A stretch of DNA of 64,000 nucleotides from Isotricha intestinalis (Eukaryota; Ciliophora; Litostomatea; Vestibuliferida; Isotrichidae): the NCBI GenBank assembly GCA_023807065.1, contig JAJJLU010000341.1, positions 32,046-96,045 on the forward strand. The letters run 5' to 3'. Of the stretch, positions 8,908 to 20,200 are shown piece after piece. Numbering within the stretch: the first letter of the stretch is position 1; each line of letters begins with the position of its first letter. Under the pieces are notes generated by a model, which was not told the origin of the DNA, ran no database searches, and worked only from the letters and a program-made list of their open reading frames with translations. A program made the translations under genes and the position numbers.

Positions 8908-11877
8908 TTATTTCCAAATGATAATTTGTTGATCTTCACCACCAGTTAAAATTTTATTATCCCCATTAACACAAATACAATTAATTTCTTTTTTATGGCA
9001 ATTATTTTTTTTTTTCAAAACTTCATATCCATCTTCATTTAAACAAATTTCTCTTAAACTTCCACAACCATCACCAATTAAAAAAACATTATTTAACTCT
9101 TTTAATTTATAAATACAATGAATCCAATCAATATCAACTTCAATTTTTTTAATAGATTTTAAACCATTATTTTCATTTTTAAATAAATTGAAATAATTAT
9201 CACATCCAATTAAAAATTGTTTTTCATCAATAATACAAATTGATTGATTATTAAAAGAGCATTTAATATTTTCAAATTCTTGTTCTATAGTTTTCTTTAC
9301 AATATTTATAATAATTACACTTTGGTTTTTAAAAGAAGTTCCAACAATTTCATTTTTATTTATTTGTTGAAATATATTCATTTTTAAGGAATCAAATGAA
9401 GTTGCTAACATATAATCAGTATCTTTATATTTAATTTCTTTTGTAACAGTTTCTGAAGAATTTATACTACTCATAGGAATTATTACTGTTTTAATTTCTG
9501 GAATTTGATCTGTTGAATTTAATAAAGATAAAATATTATTTGTATTATAAGTACTTTTTAAAGTTTTATTAAAATTATCTTTATCAATTTCAAATTCATT
9601 TACATTTTTTAGTTTAATATTTTTTTTTATTTTATCTTCTGTGTTATTTAAATTATTATTATTTTCTTTAATTGTTGGTCTATGATAAATTACTTGAGTT
9701 TTATTTAAATCTTCTTCAGTAGATTTATTCAAATCAATAGTAATTGATTCTCTTGTATGAAGCATTGGATATTCAATTTGACTTTCTGAATTTTGATTAA
9801 TTGAACTTTTATTTATTTCAATTGAATGTTTTTTATATAATATATTTTCTTTTAATAAATCTTGTTTTAAATCATCTGTAAATGATAATATTGAAGATGT
9901 TGAATGACGCAAATTTTCAATTGTTGATAAATTTTCTTTTTCTCTTCTTGGTGATTCTATTTGAAATGATTCATTTTCTTGAGATTTCATTTTTTCAATT
10001 TCTAAATTAATGTTCAGTTTTTCTTCTATATCATTTTCATTAATAATTTCTTTTTTTTCTTCTTCTTTAATAATTTCTTTTTTTTCTTCTTCTTTAATAT
10101 TTTCTTTTTTTTCTTCTTCTTTATTGTTATTTTCTTTTTTTTCTTCTTCTTTAATAATTTCTTTTTTTTCTTCTTCTTTTTTGTTATTTTCTATCTTTTC
10201 TTCTTCTTTTTTTTCTTCTTCTTTATTATTATTTTCTTTCTTTTCTTCTTCTTTTATATTTTCTTTTTTTTCTTCTTTATTTTCATTTTTTTCTTTTTTA
10301 TCATTTTTTTTCACAATTTTTTTCCTTTCAAAAATAACTTTAATTTTATCATCTTTTTTATCTTCATTTAAATCATTTTTTTCAGTTATAACATCTATAT
10401 TTTTAGACTTAACTTCCTTTTCCTTATCGTTAGAATCTTTTTTATTAACGTTTCCACTATCAATATTTTTATGACTGAAATTAATTTTCTTAATAATAGA
10501 CATATATAAATTTCCCACTTTATTATTTTTCTTTTCATTTTTATTCCCTTTAATTTTTTTGAAAATTTTTTTTTCTTGAATAAATTTTCTTTTAAAAGTA
10601 GCAGCAGTTGCATTTCTAAATAAAACTCTTTCTTTCTTTTTTTTATAAGGTTTAATAATTTTTTTATACCAAAATTTTAATTCACCTTCTTTTGAACAAG
10701 AAGCAACTTCATTATTACTTAATTCTTGAATACATAAAACGCTAAAATTATGTCCTTTAATTATTTGATCAATTTTGGATTCCCCATTTTCTAACAATTT
10801 AATAATGCAAATATTATTATTTTCCAAACCAACAATTAATCTTTCATCTTTTAACTGAATTAAACAATTAATTAAAGATTCTGTTGTTATACAATTAAAA
10901 TAATCAAAATCATTTTTATCAAATATTTTAATTTGATTATTATTTGAACAAGCAATTCTTCCATCTTTTAATATAGTCATTGATTTTATTGGATAATAAT
11001 TCATTAATCTTCTTTGTTCTTGGAAATTTTCCTTTAAATTAATTTGGGTTTCTTTTAAAATATAATTATGACAATCATTTAAATAAGTAATTAAATCTGT
11101 TATAGGAATCTTTTCCTCTGGTAAAGGAAAAGGAAAGTTAAATTTAATAAAATTCTCAATATTATAAATATAATGGAAATTTAATTCATTTTTCTGTTTT
11201 TTCATTTCATATAATTTTAACAACTCTTTACTTAAAGAAATTTCTTTTAAATTCATTTCTTTAAAATATTCTAAACTTTTTTCCAAAGCTTTTATTTTTT
11301 CTTTTGTTTTTTCAACAAATCTTTCAATAGTTAATTCAGCTTGAATAATAGTTTTATTTAACTTTTCAATTTTTTCATTGGATAAAAGAATATCATCCAT
11401 TTTAATAACTTCATGATTAATATGATTATTACATTTTTCACATAAATTCATTTGACAATCAAAACAATAAGAAACCATTTTTTCATTATGAAAATAACAA
11501 TAATTGTTATTTGAGATTTGAACAATTTCTTCATTTAATATTGTACTTTTTGGAGTTGAAATTTCTAAACTTCTATTTAAATCTCTGCTTTCACTAAAAG
11601 CAAATGTGAAATTTTTTTTGGAAACTCTATGATATAAAAAATTTTTCGCTGAAATTGAATTATTTACTAAAGAAATAAAATTATCAAATTGAATTTCTTC
11701 CTCAAAATTATTGTCATATGTTAGTTTTATTTTTATTCCCTCTGACGTATTATTTAAAGCAAATAATTTGATTGAACCTTTTGGAGAATTTGGAATTTCT
11801 CCCTTATCTGTTTGCTCTATATTAATTGAGTCTACATTATGTTGATTGAAATTTTTTTGGTTTTTGACAAAGTTCAT
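8908..11877 (-). CDS. B-box zinc finger protein with WD40-like propeller and Lys/Glu insertion
   Basis: This 989-residue protein has a B-box-type zinc finger at about 124-160: 'C-Y-F-H-N-E-K', 'C-F-D-C', 'L-C-E-K-C' and a terminal 'H-I-N-H'. A coiled coil follows (about 165-230). WD40-like blades start near 290 ('D-G-R-I-A-C-S-N-N-N-Q-I-K-I-F-D') and run to about 400. Residues about 410-760 are a disordered, highly charged insertion, including an imperfect K-K-E-E-E repeat near 530-615. Blade-like strands resume about 780-989 and end in 'G-G-E-D-Q-Q-I-I-I-W-K', a classic last WD repeat. The layout resembles TRIM-like scaffold proteins, but no RING domain is seen. The specific function is unknown. 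The insertion appears to split one propeller. Confidence 0.7.
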   Translation of the reverse strand: MNFVKNQKNFNQHNVDSINIEQTDKGEIPNSPKGSIKLFALNNTSEGIKIKLTYDNNFEEEIQFDNFISLVNNSISAKNFLYHRVSKKNFTFAFSESRDLNRSLEISTPKSTILNEEIVQISNNNYCYFHNEKMVSYCFDCQMNLCEKCNNHINHEVIKMDDILLSNEKIEKLNKTIIQAELTIERFVEKTKEKIKALEKSLEYFKEMNLKEISLSKELLKLYEMKKQKNELNFHYIYNIENFIKFNFPFPLPEEKIPITDLITYLNDCHNYILKETQINLKENFQEQRRLMNYYPIKSMTILKDGRIACSNNNQIKIFDKNDFDYFNCITTESLINCLIQLKDERLIVGLENNNICIIKLLENGESKIDQIIKGHNFSVLCIQELSNNEVASCSKEGELKFWYKKIIKPYKKKKERVLFRNATAATFKRKFIQEKKIFKKIKGNKNEKKNNKVGNLYMSIIKKINFSHKNIDSGNVNKKDSNDKEKEVKSKNIDVITEKNDLNEDKKDDKIKVIFERKKIVKKNDKKEKNENKEEKKENIKEEEKKENNNKEEEKKEEEKIENNKKEEEKKEIIKEEEKKENNNKEEEKKENIKEEEKKEIIKEEEKKEIINENDIEEKLNINLEIEKMKSQENESFQIESPRREKENLSTIENLRHSTSSILSFTDDLKQDLLKENILYKKHSIEINKSSINQNSESQIEYPMLHTRESITIDLNKSTEEDLNKTQVIYHRPTIKENNNNLNNTEDKIKKNIKLKNVNEFEIDKDNFNKTLKSTYNTNNILSLLNSTDQIPEIKTVIIPMSSINSSETVTKEIKYKDTDYMLATSFDSLKMNIFQQINKNEIVGTSFKNQSVIIINIVKKTIEQEFENIKCSFNNQSICIIDEKQFLIGCDNYFNLFKNENNGLKSIKKIEVDIDWIHCIYKLKELNNVFLIGDGCGSLREICLNEDGYEVLKKKNNCHKKEINCICVNGDNKILTGGEDQQIIIWK
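10034..10300. repeat. Imperfect ~27-30 bp coding minisatellite (Lys/Glu)
   Basis: On the + strand this reads as repeated 'ttcttcttctttaataatttctttttttt'-like units; on the coding (-) strand each unit encodes a variation on K-K-E-(I/N)-(I/N)-K-E-E-E. Unit length varies between 27 and 30 bp, with one longer unit. It lies entirely inside the B-box/WD40 gene, stays in frame and extends its charged insertion. Confidence 0.75.
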
Positions 11878-12005
11878 TTTTGTTTCTTTAAAATTATTAA
11901 ATATGAAAAATTCATAAAATAATTTTTTCTAATGAATTTTAATTAATTATTATTTATAATTTTTTTATTAATTGATAAAAAATAAGAGAAATTAAAAAAA
12001 GGTAA

Positions 12006-13445
12006 ATGGGAAATCAAAATGATTCATTTAAGATAATTATCCCAGATTTAAATACAGAAGATAAAGAATTAATAAAAACATTTCAAAAAAATCCACGAAT
12101 GAATTTAACGTCAAAAGAATATAATATATTACTGAAAATATTTTTCACTCATCAAACAGAATTATATCCTATTAACGATAAACATTTATTTCAATTTAAA
12201 AAAAATATAGAAAAACTAAGAGAAAAGATATATTCAATTAAAAAAGAAGTATCCCCAGAAAAATATTATTCTTTATCATGTATATTAGGAGCTTTTTTAG
12301 GAGATTCATTAGGAAGTTATTGTGAATTTAAATCATTAAGTTTAGATAATAGTAAATTAATATATACTGGAGATAATATTTTTGGTAAACCTCCAGGTCA
12401 AACAACTGATGATTCAGAAATGGCATTATCAATGGCTTTTGCTATTATGGATAATAATAATTTAAATGAAATTAATAGTAATATTAATTATTATTATTAT
12501 GGTTGTTGGCTTTATTCTAAACCATTTGATATTGGGAATACAACATATAATGCTCTTAAGTTTTTTAATTTTGGATATAATATTGGAGATGATATTTTAC
12601 ATAAATGTGAATTCAATGATAAAGTTAAAAATAGTATGGCAGATGGCTTTTTAATGAGGATAAGCCCTTTTGTTGTTTGGTTCTACTATATATTTTATTC
12701 TAGAGTAAGTAATGCCTTAAAAAGTGATAATAAAACTATTTTTTATGAATTATTTATAAAAATCAAATATCAAGGTTTAAAAGATAATATTTGTACACAT
12801 CCTAATAAATCAAATCATTCATATACTGCACTTTTCGTTTTTTTAGCTTTGACTGCTATGTTTGGTTATCCTCCTGAAATAATATTAAATAAATTTTTAA
12901 TTTTATTATCAAATGAATTTATTGATGAATATGATAAAAAAGCAACTAAAAAGACAAAATCAATATTAAATGACTTTAAAAAACCCGATTTTGAAAAATA
13001 TTTATATTTTTCATCAATTATTGTAGATATGGGTTCATATATTCATTCATATAAATTAACTTTATATTATTTAACTTTCTTTGATGAATACAAAGAAGAT
13101 CCAGATAATAATTATAGTTTGTTTCGAGTTATTATGAATGAAATATGTAATTTTGGCGGTGATACTGATACCAATTGTGCCATTGTTGCAACAGTTCTTG
13201 GTCCTATTATTGGTTTTGATAATTTTGGAGAAGAATTAAAAATATTATTAAATCATATTCCTGATGATAGAATTCAATATACAAATGCACTTATTTATTA
13301 TTATATTGATTTTTTAGAAAAAGTAAGTGAAGAAGAAGAAGAAATAATTAATAATGACGAAGATCATTCAAAAAATGATCAAATCAGATATTTTACATTA
13401 ACTTTTTTATTGAATATTTTATATAATGATATTATTGATTTATAA
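12006..13445 (+). CDS. ADP-ribosylglycohydrolase family protein
   Basis: This 479-residue protein belongs to the ARH/DraG family, binuclear Mg2+ enzymes that remove ADP-ribose from proteins or hydrolyse related bonds. Metal-ligand motifs are visible: 'G-A-F-L-G-D-S-L-G-S' near 94, 'T-T-D-D-S-E-M-A-L' near 134 (the T-D-D-S/T motif) and 'G-G-D-T-D-T-N' near 384 (the G-G-D-x-D-x-x motif). All acidic ligands are present, so it is probably catalytically competent. About 90 extra N-terminal residues precede the catalytic domain and the C-terminus is acidic. The start MGNQND has Gly2 but Asp6, so it is a poor myristoylation site. It lies head-to-head with the B-box/WD40 gene (128 bp). The substrate cannot be predicted. 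Confidence 0.88.
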   Translation: MGNQNDSFKIIIPDLNTEDKELIKTFQKNPRMNLTSKEYNILLKIFFTHQTELYPINDKHLFQFKKNIEKLREKIYSIKKEVSPEKYYSLSCILGAFLGDSLGSYCEFKSLSLDNSKLIYTGDNIFGKPPGQTTDDSEMALSMAFAIMDNNNLNEINSNINYYYYGCWLYSKPFDIGNTTYNALKFFNFGYNIGDDILHKCEFNDKVKNSMADGFLMRISPFVVWFYYIFYSRVSNALKSDNKTIFYELFIKIKYQGLKDNICTHPNKSNHSYTALFVFLALTAMFGYPPEIILNKFLILLSNEFIDEYDKKATKKTKSILNDFKKPDFEKYLYFSSIIVDMGSYIHSYKLTLYYLTFFDEYKEDPDNNYSLFRVIMNEICNFGGDTDTNCAIVATVLGPIIGFDNFGEELKILLNHIPDDRIQYTNALIYYYIDFLEKVSEEEEEIINNDEDHSKNDQIRYFTLTFLLNILYNDIIDL

Positions 13446-13504
13446 TTATCTTTAATTTTTTATTTATTAGAAAATAATTTATAATTTAATATTATAAATT
13501 TATA

Positions 13505-14680
13505 ATGTATAGTAAAGTAATTGAACATGAAAGTATTCTTCAAAAATTAAATGAAGAAAATGAAGAATTAAGAAAAAAATTAGAATTATTAGAAAAAGAA
13601 AATAATACTTTTGATTTGGATTATAATAATAACAAAGATTCAAATTGTTTAACATATGAGAATGGTATTGATAATACACTAAATCTCATAAAAAATAAAG
13701 AAAAAATAAATACTGAATTTCAATGTGATTATGATATATTTAAAAAAATTCAAGAGAAAATGAATAAAAAAACAGCAATATTAGAGAAAACAATAAAAAA
13801 ATATGAATTAAAACCAGCAGAAAAAACAAATAAGAATAATAAAGATAATAATAATTCAATAAATACATTTGATTTATTTAAAGAATCATCAAATAATAAT
13901 TTAATAAATAATAATAATAATCAAGATGAATATTTTACATCAAGTTCACCAAATTTATATGAATCCTTAATATTTAAAATTCCAAGTATTCTTTTAGATA
14001 ATAAATTAGAAGAAATTGAAGTTTATATTAGATTAGAAACAATTTATGAAAAATTAACATCAGTAACTTCAAAATTGGATTTTATATCTTTATTAAAACA
14101 AGTTTTAAATAATATTATTATGTTAAAACATGCTTCAATGCCAATTTTTATGCAATTATTTAATTTTATTTTAAATTTGGAAGTTAATGAATTAAATTTA
14201 AATGAATTAAATCCTTCACTGCCTTGCTCTTATATTCAATCTTTATTAGAATTTTTAATTGTGAATAAAGAAATAACAGATATGATAAAAATATTAATTA
14301 TATTAATTAAAAGATATATGCCAACTAATTTCAAATTAATTCTTGATAATAAAAATTTAATTAGTTTAAAACTACTTTTATTTTATTTGAAAAAAATTAA
14401 TGATTTAATTCCATCATCAAATGCAAGAGTTAAAGAAATATGTATTGAAATTAATGATTTTTTATATTCTTGTCCTCCCAGTTGTTTAAAAAAAGATCTT
14501 CCTTTATGTGATTTTTATTTAGAAATTTTTAAAGAAATTAGGAATACTACTAATTTAATTATTAAAAATTGCAAATCTAAAAGTGAATTAAGTAATACTA
14601 TAAGTTTTATTAAAAGTAAATTAAGCACTGTTAGTAAAGATTATGTGAAATATTTAGAATATATAATTTATAAATGTTAA
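13505..14680 (+). CDS. Coiled-coil / helical protein of unknown function
   Basis: I do not recognise this 391-residue protein. An N-terminal coiled coil (about residues 8-35, Leu/Glu/Lys heptads) leads to an Asn-rich linker. From about 150 to the end lies a well-ordered, Leu/Ile-rich all-helical region with few low-complexity tracts, resembling an alpha-solenoid or ARM/HEAT-like fold. It contains a 'C-P-P-S-C' motif near 320. There is no signal peptide or membrane segment. The gene starts only 60 bp after the stop of the ADP-ribosylglycohydrolase gene on the same strand, which is very tight spacing. Confidence 0.75.
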   Translation: MYSKVIEHESILQKLNEENEELRKKLELLEKENNTFDLDYNNNKDSNCLTYENGIDNTLNLIKNKEKINTEFQCDYDIFKKIQEKMNKKTAILEKTIKKYELKPAEKTNKNNKDNNNSINTFDLFKESSNNNLINNNNNQDEYFTSSSPNLYESLIFKIPSILLDNKLEEIEVYIRLETIYEKLTSVTSKLDFISLLKQVLNNIIMLKHASMPIFMQLFNFILNLEVNELNLNELNPSLPCSYIQSLLEFLIVNKEITDMIKILIILIKRYMPTNFKLILDNKNLISLKLLLFYLKKINDLIPSSNARVKEICIEINDFLYSCPPSCLKKDLPLCDFYLEIFKEIRNTTNLIIKNCKSKSELSNTISFIKSKLSTVSKDYVKYLEYIIYKC

Positions 14681-14907
14681 ATGAAAATTTTTTAAATTTA
14701 ATTAATATATTAATCTTATATTTTGAATAGCCATATAATGGATTTTTGATAAACTATTACATTTTTTAATTATATGAATACAATTTACATAATTATTTTA
14801 CTAAGATTACAATATAAATATATTTAAAACATAATTTATTGTATATCATTGAAATGAAAATTGTACCATACTGAAATAAGCGGTTAGGAAATAAAATATA
14901 TTTGATA

Positions 14908-16488
14908 TTATTTTTTAAAATCTTTTTTTTCTATTGAAATAAAAGTTGTACTTCCTTTTCCTCTAGGACTATATGAACTTATTGTATTTGCAATATTATT
15001 TTTTGGTTCTATCATTGAATCTGAAATTTGATTAAAATAATTGAATTTTTTTCTTTTACTTTTATTAAAAAAATATTCTCTTTTTAAATTTTCTTTTTTT
15101 TGATTTGTATTCTTAATATCTAAATAAGATATGTTGTTAAAATCTGAATCTTCTTCAATTATATTTCCTAAAGTATTATTCAAATTTTCATAATCACATT
15201 CATTTGTAAATTGATAATTCTTTTTATCATTTAATGCATCATAGGAAGTTATATAAATTTTTGGTTTTTTTGTTTTATATGATTGATCCACTCCTAGTAA
15301 TTCTTCATATTTAGAAATAAAATCTTTTGATTTTTTTTTATTTTGTTTATTTTTTTTTGTATTTATTTCTGTTTTAAATATATTATTATTAGAAATTTTA
15401 TCATCTTTTATTTTCTGAATTTTATTTTTAGATTCAGTTTTATCTTTATTACTGATTATTTCTTTAATATCTATTTTATAATTTGTATTTTTCAATTTAT
15501 TTTTTAAAGTATTTTTATTTACAGAAGGAGAATTAGTTTTTTTTATATTTTTTATATTTTTACTTTCTTCATAATTAGGACTTAAATTTTCTTTAAAAAA
15601 ATTTATAATTGACCCTCCTAAAGGAAGATTAAGAATATTATTATTATCTTGATTACCAAATTTGGTTGATTTAATATAATTTTTTAATCTAGGACTTGTA
15701 CTTCTATTTGAATTTATAATTTCATTATTTATATAATTTGTTGTATTTGGTGAAGAATTTAAATTCTTATTTAAAAAAGTACTCCTAACTTGTTTGGAAT
15801 ATTCTTGTTGAGTTGAATACGAAAATTCTTTTTTTTTATTTTGAATATAATTATTTTCATTTAATTTCTTAGATTTAATTGTTAAAGGATTAGTAAAACA
15901 ATCAAATTCTCTTTCTTCTTTAATAATAGAATTTTGTTTAATATAATTAGAATTTAATTCTTCAGGAATTTTCAATATATTAAATATTTTACTTTTTGTA
16001 TCATTTAAATCTGAATTAATATCTCCAGTATAAGAAGAAATATTTTTTGAATAAACAGATTGTGTTTGTTCATTGTTTTTTGTTTTTATTCTTTTTGTCG
16101 ATGGATTTGTTCTTTGAAATCCTAATAAATTATTCATTTTTTTTAGCCTTGATTTTACTAATTTTTCAGTTGTTTGATTATTAATATTTAGATCTTTATA
16201 TAGAAATAATGATAAATATAATGATTCATTTGAAGAAACATTGTCTTTTTGAAAATAATTTGATGTTATATTTTCTGATATTTTTAAAATGTTTTCAATA
16301 TTGCAATTTTTATTTAAATTTGATTTTTTTATTTTTAATGGAGATATTGATTCATTTTTTGAAAATGAATTTGAATGAATAAAATCATTGATGACGGATA
16401 TTCTTTCATTCATATTAGAATTTATATCACTATGGATAGAATTAATATTCATTTCTGGGATATTTTCTTTTGTATAATTTGTTCCCAT
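14908..16488 (-). CDS. Asn/Lys/Ser-rich protein with N-myristoylation motif, unknown function
   Basis: This 526-residue protein has no recognisable domain. Its composition is dominated by Asn, Lys, Ser and Ile, and it is probably disordered along most of its length. It begins MGTNYTKEN: Gly2, Thr6 and Lys7 fit the N-myristoylation consensus. Several 'S-P' and 'T-N-P-S' sites, and 'Y-S-P-R-G-K-G' near 505, look like proline-directed kinase or 14-3-3-type segments. A membrane-tethered scaffold is the best guess, made on composition only. The frame is long and free of stops in a very AT-rich context, which supports a real gene. Confidence 0.65.
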   Translation of the reverse strand: MGTNYTKENIPEMNINSIHSDINSNMNERISVINDFIHSNSFSKNESISPLKIKKSNLNKNCNIENILKISENITSNYFQKDNVSSNESLYLSLFLYKDLNINNQTTEKLVKSRLKKMNNLLGFQRTNPSTKRIKTKNNEQTQSVYSKNISSYTGDINSDLNDTKSKIFNILKIPEELNSNYIKQNSIIKEEREFDCFTNPLTIKSKKLNENNYIQNKKKEFSYSTQQEYSKQVRSTFLNKNLNSSPNTTNYINNEIINSNRSTSPRLKNYIKSTKFGNQDNNNILNLPLGGSIINFFKENLSPNYEESKNIKNIKKTNSPSVNKNTLKNKLKNTNYKIDIKEIISNKDKTESKNKIQKIKDDKISNNNIFKTEINTKKNKQNKKKSKDFISKYEELLGVDQSYKTKKPKIYITSYDALNDKKNYQFTNECDYENLNNTLGNIIEEDSDFNNISYLDIKNTNQKKENLKREYFFNKSKRKKFNYFNQISDSMIEPKNNIANTISSYSPRGKGSTTFISIEKKDFKK

Positions 16489-17297
16489 TTTTTATACATT
16501 TATTATTATGTTAAATGAATAAAATTGTTATTTAATAATCATATTTATTAAATAATCTCTAAAACATTTTTATTTATTTTATCTTATCAAATGAATTATT
16601 AAGTTTTGCAATTGTTAACTTTAAAACAAAAAAAAAGAAATATTATCAAGAATTATAAATTACATTTAATTTTTTTTTTAACTAATTAAAGAAAAAAATC
16701 TTTAAAGATAAAAAATGTTAAAAAACCAAAGAAAAAAAATTATTTCATATGAAATTGATTTAAAATTTGGGATTTAGATGTCTAAACAACTTATGAAAAT
16801 TCTCAAAACATAAAAAAAACATAATAATGAAGATAGTAAAAATTACTTAAATGTTCGTAAAAATAAAATAATAATAAAATGAATCCAATTTATGTAATCT
16901 GTGTGTCAAGCGATAACTTTTCTTTTTGATTTCAATTTATTTAAAATAAAAATAATTATATTTTCAAAGATTTATATTATATTTATCAGAAATAAATGTT
17001 TAAAAAAAAGGAATTATCTTTTATTTAATAATTTTACAAAAATAATTTAAAAATTATAATTTTGGAAAAGAAAATGATAAAAAAAGAAATTTAAATTACG
17101 TTAAGAAAATGTAATAAGTATAATTTTTATAAAAAAATAGATATTATATGATTTATGCAATACTAATTAGAGATTTATAATATGAATATCTTTTTTTTAA
17201 TATTACATATAGATAAAAGTAAATAATATTATAGATATGTTTTAAATAAAAATACTATTTTAATATAATTATTGTTTTATAATTATTTTTTTAGAAA
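16489..17297. other. Intergenic region between divergent genes, nothing recognised
   Basis: This 809-bp divergent spacer is extremely AT-rich. No ORF over about 20 codons with a good start, no tRNA and no obvious repeat was found. It should hold the promoters of the Asn-rich gene on the left and the large surface protein on the right. The sequence directly before the right-hand ATG ends in a T-run followed by TAG, like a 3' splice site, but I cannot show that it is used. Confidence 0.5.
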
Positions 17298-20200
17298 ATG
17301 AAATTAATAATTTTATTTTCACTTATATTATCTGTTATATTAATCTTTAAAGAAAATCAAATTGCAAATATATCAATTAATTGTGATATATGTTGTGATA
17401 TATTTGAGGATATAGAAGAATTAAATTTTACAATAAAAAGTGAAAATATAACTTTTGAATTAAATAATTCTCACAAAATAAATTTATTTTTAAATAAATC
17501 AAAAAGCAACTCATTAATTCTATCATACAATAACTTTATTCAAAATAATATTTTTTCTTTTAAAGAAAATTCAATATGTAGTTTATTTAAAATCAAAAAT
17601 AATGAATATCAAATAAAAAATGTTCATATGTATTCAAAAAATACTTTTTTTTTATTAGAAAATTTTTCTTTTTCAATAAAAAAATCTAAATTAAGAAAAT
17701 TATTGGATTGTGGTATTGAATATATATATTATTTTCCTCTTCCAATAAGAGTAAAAAATGAAATAACAATTAGTTTATTTCCAAAATATAAAGAAAATGA
17801 TAATTATCCAACTATTTCTTCTATTACAATTGATCCGAATAATGATTTCAAAATTGATGAAGCAAACGATATTATAGTTTTTACACCATCTGATAATTGG
17901 AAATATAAGTATCCAAACATAACTTTAAATTATTGGCTAAATAGTGAAAATTGTAAAGACAACAATTTTCCACTGAATTCATTTATTATTTGTCCAGATT
18001 ATTGTTCTGATTGTAATATAGATAGTTCAAATTTTGAGCATAAGTTGTGTTATTCTGATATAGACTTTAATGAAATGAAAAAAAAAATAAATAATAATCT
18101 CAAATCTTTTGAAAATGAAACAATTTATAATTCACAAGATTATTTTTTTCATATTTTTCATTCAAATTATACTTCGGTAATTTTTGATATGAATAATTAT
18201 AAAAATAAATATTGTTCCGGAATATTATATTATTATTTGACAAACACATATTTTTTACCAGGTTCGACACCAGAAAATGGATTTATTAAAATCGAAACAT
18301 ATGAAAATATAAATGATAATTTTTTTAATGTCATGTTATATAATAATAGATTTGAAAAATTTAAAACTTATCAATGTAAAAATTTTGCATTACAAGTTAT
18401 GAATTTAACTATGAATGAAAAAGAAATAAATTTAAATTTTTTAAATTATATTACACCTGATTACCAAGAAAACAGTTATTATTATTTAAGAATAACATTC
18501 CAAAAAAATACAGGTTATCCTTTTAATGAAGATGGAATATACAAAATATTTGGTTCAATGTTTCAAGATGAAAAGAATTATGAAATTGGAGACTATAAGA
18601 AGGTAAATTCATTAATATATAAAAGAAATGGATATTACTATAATGAATTATATTATTATAGAATATTATATGAATTAATGTATGATATTTGCAATAAACC
18701 TGATCCTGATTCTATAGAAACAAAATACAAAATTATATGCAACAACCCAAATTTTATACTTCAAGAATCTCTTAATATTACAGTATATCCTTATTATTGT
18801 TATAATGTAGATTTATGGTATAGAATTTGTTATACAAATTATTCCTTAACATCTATTCAAAATGAAATAGAAGAAAAAGATTTAATCAATTTACAGGAGC
18901 ATATATATGAAACAATTCATGGAGATAATTTTGAAGTTAAAATTTATTATCCTTCAAAACCAGAGGATATTCAACCTCATTTAAAAAATCTAAATTTTAC
19001 TGTTCCAGATGATTATCCTTTAAATTTATGTCCTGAAGTTTATGAAAAATCTACTGAAGGTCTGATTATTATTGAATACAAATATGAAAATGAATATTTT
19101 TATGAAATTTATGATAACAAAACAAATGAGCATAAACTCCTTGATATTGGAATTTGTTATGAATATCATGTTATAGAAGAAAATTTTATTATTGTAAATA
19201 ATGAAACATTAATATTTAATATTAATGAGCATATAACACCAAGAATTTTAGACAGTAATAAAAATACAACATTTCATTTGGAAATAATTAATAACAATTT
19301 AAATCCTAAAGGAGAGATTAATGTTTATCAACAAGATTCTACTTCAGATTCAATTAGTAGGGAGTATATATATTTAACTAATAATCATTTTTATTATGAA
19401 GATATTTTATTTTTTAAAATTTATCATCCACAAGAAATTTCTAGCAAAAAAATGGAAGGGAATTATTCAATATATGTTTTCCCTTATTATTGTAATAAAT
19501 TAAATTCTCAAATTGTTGAAAAAATATGTTATACTTCTCTTACTTTAGATTCAATTAAAAAACAAATTTTTGCTGATTCCAAATATGATAATTTTTCTAG
19601 TCATTTAAATGAAAAAGTTTTTGGAATAAATTATAATTTAGAAGTCAAAAATAAGGATTTAGGTAATTGTAGTATTATATACAAAAATGTTTATAACACT
19701 ATTGATTTTATTCATTTTGATATTATAGAAGGAGAAAAAGAATACACTGAAATATATGCAAATAACAATAATAATTTTAATTTAGTTAATCAAGAATTAT
19801 GTAATACAAATAATATAAAAAATCCACCAAAAATTATAGAAATCAATGGGGAATATACATTTAATCCTTTCAATAACAATATTATAGAATTAATTTTATC
19901 ATCTGAAAATTTGGGTCAATCAAATGATTTGGCACAATATAGTTTGATCATTTATAAAAAAATTAATTCTAATTATATTAAAGTTTACCCTAATAGAAGA
20001 AGAAATTTAGAATTGATTATAACTGATAACTTTAATATAGTGTATACACCTGATGAATATAAATATTATAATGTAACCTTTAAATATGTTATGACATATA
20101 AATTAAATCCCTCAACTTTTGAAGAAATAAATCTAGAATCAGAAATTACATTTCATGTTTTTCCTTCATATTGTGAAAGTCATAACCAAATGATATGTAA

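Noticed and set aside
10010..10474. 154-codon Ser/Phe-rich + strand ORF
   Set aside because: It is the antisense of the Lys/Glu repeat inside the B-box/WD40 gene; Glu/Lys codons read backwards give Phe/Ser/Leu without stops.
17270..17297. Spliced-leader acceptor or 5' leader intron before the 1524-residue protein gene
   Set aside because: A T-run plus TAG precedes the ATG, but other gene starts here lack this arrangement and no matching donor stands out.
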